Source of the DNA: Trichodesmium sp002260545
Lineage (GTDB): Bacteria > Cyanobacteriota > Cyanobacteriia > Cyanobacteriales > Microcoleaceae
NCBI RefSeq assembly: GCF_050016015.1
Contig: NZ_JBNHEQ010000297.1
Span: 39,891 to 103,890 of the forward strand
Reading direction: 5' to 3'
Length of the DNA stretch: 64,000 nt
Shown: piece by piece, positions 61,432 through 64,000 of the stretch
Numbering within the stretch: the first letter of the stretch is position 1
How the letters are laid out: each line of letters opens with the position of its first letter
The notes under the pieces: model-generated
What the model was told of the DNA's origin: nothing
Databases searched by the model: none
What the model saw: only the letters and a program-made list of their open reading frames with translations
Position numbers and translations under genes: made by a program

Positions 61432-62280
61432 CTAACGACCAAAGTAAATATCTACATTAATAAACCCTGAATCTAATAAATAGCGTTGCCATTTTTCTGC
61501 TATTTCTCTCTCTTCAAAAGGTCCTATAGCTAAATTTTCTGGTGTTTCTGTTACCTGAATTCCCTTGTCAGGAACTCCCAATAATGCCAGTCTATATGTG
61601 ATTAGAGCTAAATCTTTTGACTTACTAGGAATTAGTAAGTAATAATTTTCTGTATTACTAAGTCCATAAGCTATTGAATGCCTAACTGGAGGATATACAC
61701 TGCGTGCTAAAGTTGTAGGTCTTAAAGGTTCACCAAATGCTTCTCCAGGGTTGCGTCTTGAATATTCCCCATTAATGCCTTTTTCTGCTAAATAATCTAA
61801 TAAATTTAAGGCAAAAAATAATTCAGAAAAGCTTCCGACTTGAATAACTCTTGCATCTCCAAAAGAGCGAAATACTGCTCTTGGTTCAATTTGTTGCCGA
61901 ATAATCCCTAACAAAATTCGACTTTCTGACTCAATATAAACAACATATCGTAAATTGGGAAATGGATTTGGTTCTATAGGATTAAATATTGGTTCTTGTG
62001 GTTTAGTTGAAGGTGTTATTGTTGATGGTGGTAATTTTTCCAGAGGTTTTGGATAACTATAAATTTCTGTTATTAGTATTTCGTTTTTTGATGTATTGTT
62101 GTTGGGAATAAAAATTGTGTTTTGGCTTTGATTTTGATTGTTGGCTAAGGTTTTAGTTTTGATGACTTCTCCTTGGGATAGAGTCTGATAACTTAGGGCT
62201 AAAACTCCTCCGAATATAATTGATAATAATGACATTTTCGATTTTTTGTAGTATATTATTACATAATGTTGATTTAGCAT
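61432..62280 (-). CDS. Exported SPOR-like protein
   Basis: 282 residues. Hydrophobic segment near 18-33 (LLSIIFGGVLALSYQTL) then a low-complexity Asn/Gln/Pro linker, and a repeat of about 75 residues: RYVVYIESESRILLGIIRQQ ... RVIQVGSFSELFFALNLLDY and YLLIPSKSKDLALITYRLAL ... NLAIGPFEEREIAEKWQRYL. The VGSF..A..L and IGPFEEREIAEKW patterns are SPOR-like; SPOR domains bind denuded peptidoglycan. Alternate start at ATG about 15 codons in (MSLLSIIF). Distantly like 46504-47184. Confidence 0.7.
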   Translation of the reverse strand: MLNQHYVIIYYKKSKMSLLSIIFGGVLALSYQTLSQGEVIKTKTLANNQNQSQNTIFIPNNNTSKNEILITEIYSYPKPLEKLPPSTITPSTKPQEPIFNPIEPNPFPNLRYVVYIESESRILLGIIRQQIEPRAVFRSFGDARVIQVGSFSELFFALNLLDYLAEKGINGEYSRRNPGEAFGEPLRPTTLARSVYPPVRHSIAYGLSNTENYYLLIPSKSKDLALITYRLALLGVPDKGIQVTETPENLAIGPFEEREIAEKWQRYLLDSGFINVDIYFGR

Positions 62281-62620
62281 GGTTAATTACTCTGATAAAT
62301 GATGATTTTAGAGGTCGATAGAACTAAGCTTTTTGCCTTCCCATTTTCATTAAAAATGAATACCAGGATTAATGAAAAAAATGAACAGAGAAAAAGAAAG
62401 TCAGAAGTTAAAAGTAAAAAGTAAGGAAATTGCTTAAGAGTATACTGAGTAAGCTCCGTCTTGAGAGACTGTATAACCTAATTTTATCTGAGGTACAAAA
62501 TTAGTTTTTTTTAAGAAGTAGGGAGTAGTAATTTGTGAAACAGGAAATAGAAAAGAAGGTAGAAAAAATTTATAATGCAAGATAAATACATATAGTTTTG
62601 ATTTTATAAACTTAAATCCA
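62281..62620. other. Gene-free gap between divergent genes
   Basis: AT-rich 340 bp, no repeat family recognised apart from AAGTAGGGAGTAG near 62516. Promoters for both neighbours must lie here. Confidence 0.4.
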
Positions 62621-63697
62621 ATGAATAAAATTATAGTCGGTCTTTCCGGTGGAGTTGATAGTTCTACAGCAGCAGCAATATTACATTATCAAGGATATCA
62701 AGTTGAGGGCTTAACTCTTTGGTTAATGCAAGGAAAAGGTCAATGTTGTTCCGATGGAATGGTTGATGCTGCCTATATTTGTGAACAATTAGGTATTCCC
62801 CATCATATTGTCGATACTCGCGATTTATTTCAGGCAAATATTGTTGATTATTTAGTAACAGGTTACAGTGCCGGAATTACTCCATTGCCTTGTTCTCAAT
62901 GTAATAAAACTGTTAAATTTGGCCCTATGTTGGCTTATGGCCGTGAAAAATTAGGTATTGACAAAATTGCCACGGGGCATTATGCACAAATTGATTATGA
63001 TTCAGAAAGCGATCGCTATCTATTAAAACGTGCCGTTGACCGTAACAAAGACCAGTCTTATTTTCTGTATGATTTAACACAAGACTTACTAGCAGGTTCA
63101 GTATTTCCTCTAGGAGAAATGGTCAAAAGTGAAACCCGACGCATTGCAGCAGAATATGGTTTAAAAACTGCTGATAAACCAGAAAGTCAGGATTTATGTC
63201 TGGTAGAAGCTAATGGTTCGATGCGAGAATTTTTGGATAAATATATTACTCCCCATCAAGGTGAAATAGTTGACCAAGAGGGGCGAGTTTTAGGACAACA
63301 TGATGGTGTCCATCATTATACGATTGGCCAAAGAAAAGGTTTAGGAGTTTCCGCCTCTCATCCTTTATATGTAATTGGTTTAGACCCAGTGATGAATCGG
63401 GTAATAGTGGGCGATCGCGACAGTGCGGCCAAAATTGAGTCTACTGTGAAGTTGGTTAACTGGGTTTCTATTGCCCCACCAAGTACGCCAATACACGCAG
63501 AAGTGCAAGTAAGATATCGCAGTTCACCTGTAGCTGCAAATATTATTCCTTTGGGTATTAATGAAGAGAAACCCCAAGATGGTTTTCGAGTTAAGTTAAT
63601 GTTTGAAGAAGCAGTTTTTGGTATAACTCCCGGACAAGCTGCGGTTTGGTATGAGGGAGATATTTTGTTAGGTGGAGGGATAATTAATAATGAATAA
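62621..63697 (+). CDS. mnmA: tRNA 2-thiouridylase MnmA
   Basis: 358 residues. PP-loop VGLSGGVDSSTAAAILHYQG; first catalytic Cys region TPLPCSQCNKTVKFGPML; second Cys in KPESQDLCLVEANGSMREF; C-terminal YTIGQRKGLGV and GITPGQAAVWYEGDILLGGG. It thiolates U34 of Lys, Glu and Gln tRNAs. Confidence 0.95.
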   Translation: MNKIIVGLSGGVDSSTAAAILHYQGYQVEGLTLWLMQGKGQCCSDGMVDAAYICEQLGIPHHIVDTRDLFQANIVDYLVTGYSAGITPLPCSQCNKTVKFGPMLAYGREKLGIDKIATGHYAQIDYDSESDRYLLKRAVDRNKDQSYFLYDLTQDLLAGSVFPLGEMVKSETRRIAAEYGLKTADKPESQDLCLVEANGSMREFLDKYITPHQGEIVDQEGRVLGQHDGVHHYTIGQRKGLGVSASHPLYVIGLDPVMNRVIVGDRDSAAKIESTVKLVNWVSIAPPSTPIHAEVQVRYRSSPVAANIIPLGINEEKPQDGFRVKLMFEEAVFGITPGQAAVWYEGDILLGGGIINNE

Positions 63698-63810
63698 TTA
63701 ATAGTGGATAGTGGAACATTAAACTATCTCTAATTATCAATTATCCATTGGTAAGTATTAGTTTGTAGTCTGGATTTTAGTTGATTATTAAAGCTGAAAA
63801 TTCGGACTAG

Positions 63811-63849
63811 AAAAAGTAGGGGGTAATTGCCATTCGCCCCTACTTTTTT
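63811..63849 (+). terminator. Hairpin with T-run after mnmA
   Basis: AAAAAGTAGGGG and CCCCTACTTTTTT flank a 14-bp loop, 110 bp after the mnmA stop, consistent with an intrinsic terminator. The loop (TAATTGCCATTCG) resembles the core of family B. Confidence 0.5.
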
Positions 63850-64000
63850 ATTGTGACTATATTTGAGAATTTAAGAATTCCCGCGTCAGTAATGGCGACT
63901 CCTATAAATTATCCATAATTATATTTCTCAAATTTTCCTTTGTGGAAATTTTTTTCATAGCTAAAGCTAGAGTAAATATCGGTGAGTCGGCAAATTTTTT
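63850..64000. other. Window end, nothing recognised
   Basis: AT-rich sequence with no frame, repeat or RNA gene that I can identify. Confidence 0.4.

Noticed and set aside
1..64000. tRNA or rRNA genes
   Set aside because: I looked for cloverleaf signals (GTTCGA-type T loops with matching acceptor arms) and rRNA landmarks and found none I could support; a tRNAscan run would settle it.

Overview
The window looks like the chromosome of a filamentous, low-GC cyanobacterium, probably of the Trichodesmium/Okeania/Oscillatoria type. Evidence: GCGATCGC (HIP1) octamers occur throughout; the gene set is typically cyanobacterial (ycf54, divergent PAP2, crtE, glcE/glcF, SPFH, PEP-CTERM, pentapeptide repeats); and intergenic space is very large and packed with heptamer tandem repeats, MITE-like elements and decaying genes. 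Three runs of exactly 100 N (5869-5968, 52512-52611, 52710-52809) are scaffold gaps, all inside tandem repeats. The genus is an inference.

Layout. 1-2.4 kb: a partial pentapeptide-repeat gene, a PEP-CTERM gene with an in-frame stop, and three decayed toxin-antitoxin genes. 2.4-7 kb: repeats around purL. 7-10.1 kb: a large RTX (calcium-binding) protein gene. 11.3-17.3 kb: a signalling set of dual-REC regulator, solute-binding protein (interrupted) and hybrid histidine kinase. 17.8-19.1 kb: type II NADH dehydrogenase. 20.4-26.0 kb: a four-gene operon on the minus strand encoding a caspase-like protease, an iSTAND-like protein, a MoxR AAA ATPase and a vWA-like membrane protein. It resembles cyanobacterial ternary conflict (programmed-death-like) systems, but its MoxR gene is frameshifted and its vWA-like gene has three in-frame stops. 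27-34.4 kb: WG-repeat lipoprotein, glcF, a dead kinase, glcE and a methyltransferase. 34.8-40 kb: an S9 peptidase and a poly-globin/pentapeptide reading frame. 41-51.4 kb: mostly housekeeping genes (kinase-like, SPFH, lysozyme/L,D-transpeptidase fusion, pdxJ-ycf54, folD, crtE-PAP2, Nudix). 51.7-57.4 kb: an accessory cluster of Rpn-type nuclease, AAA/WD40 protein with near-identical repeats, HTH-AAA protein and a small TRADD-N-associated membrane protein. 57.6-63.7 kb: methyltransferase, speE, nnrE/D, a SPOR-like protein and mnmA.

Two themes stand out. First, many genes keep one uninterrupted frame except for isolated stop codons, most of which a single C-to-T change in a Gln or Arg codon would explain; one case is visible directly between tandem copies (CGA versus TGA). 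Widespread recent nonsense decay is the default reading. Second, several short mobile repeat families can be defined here from their terminal inverted repeats and target duplications, including a nested insertion whose empty site is also present in the window.
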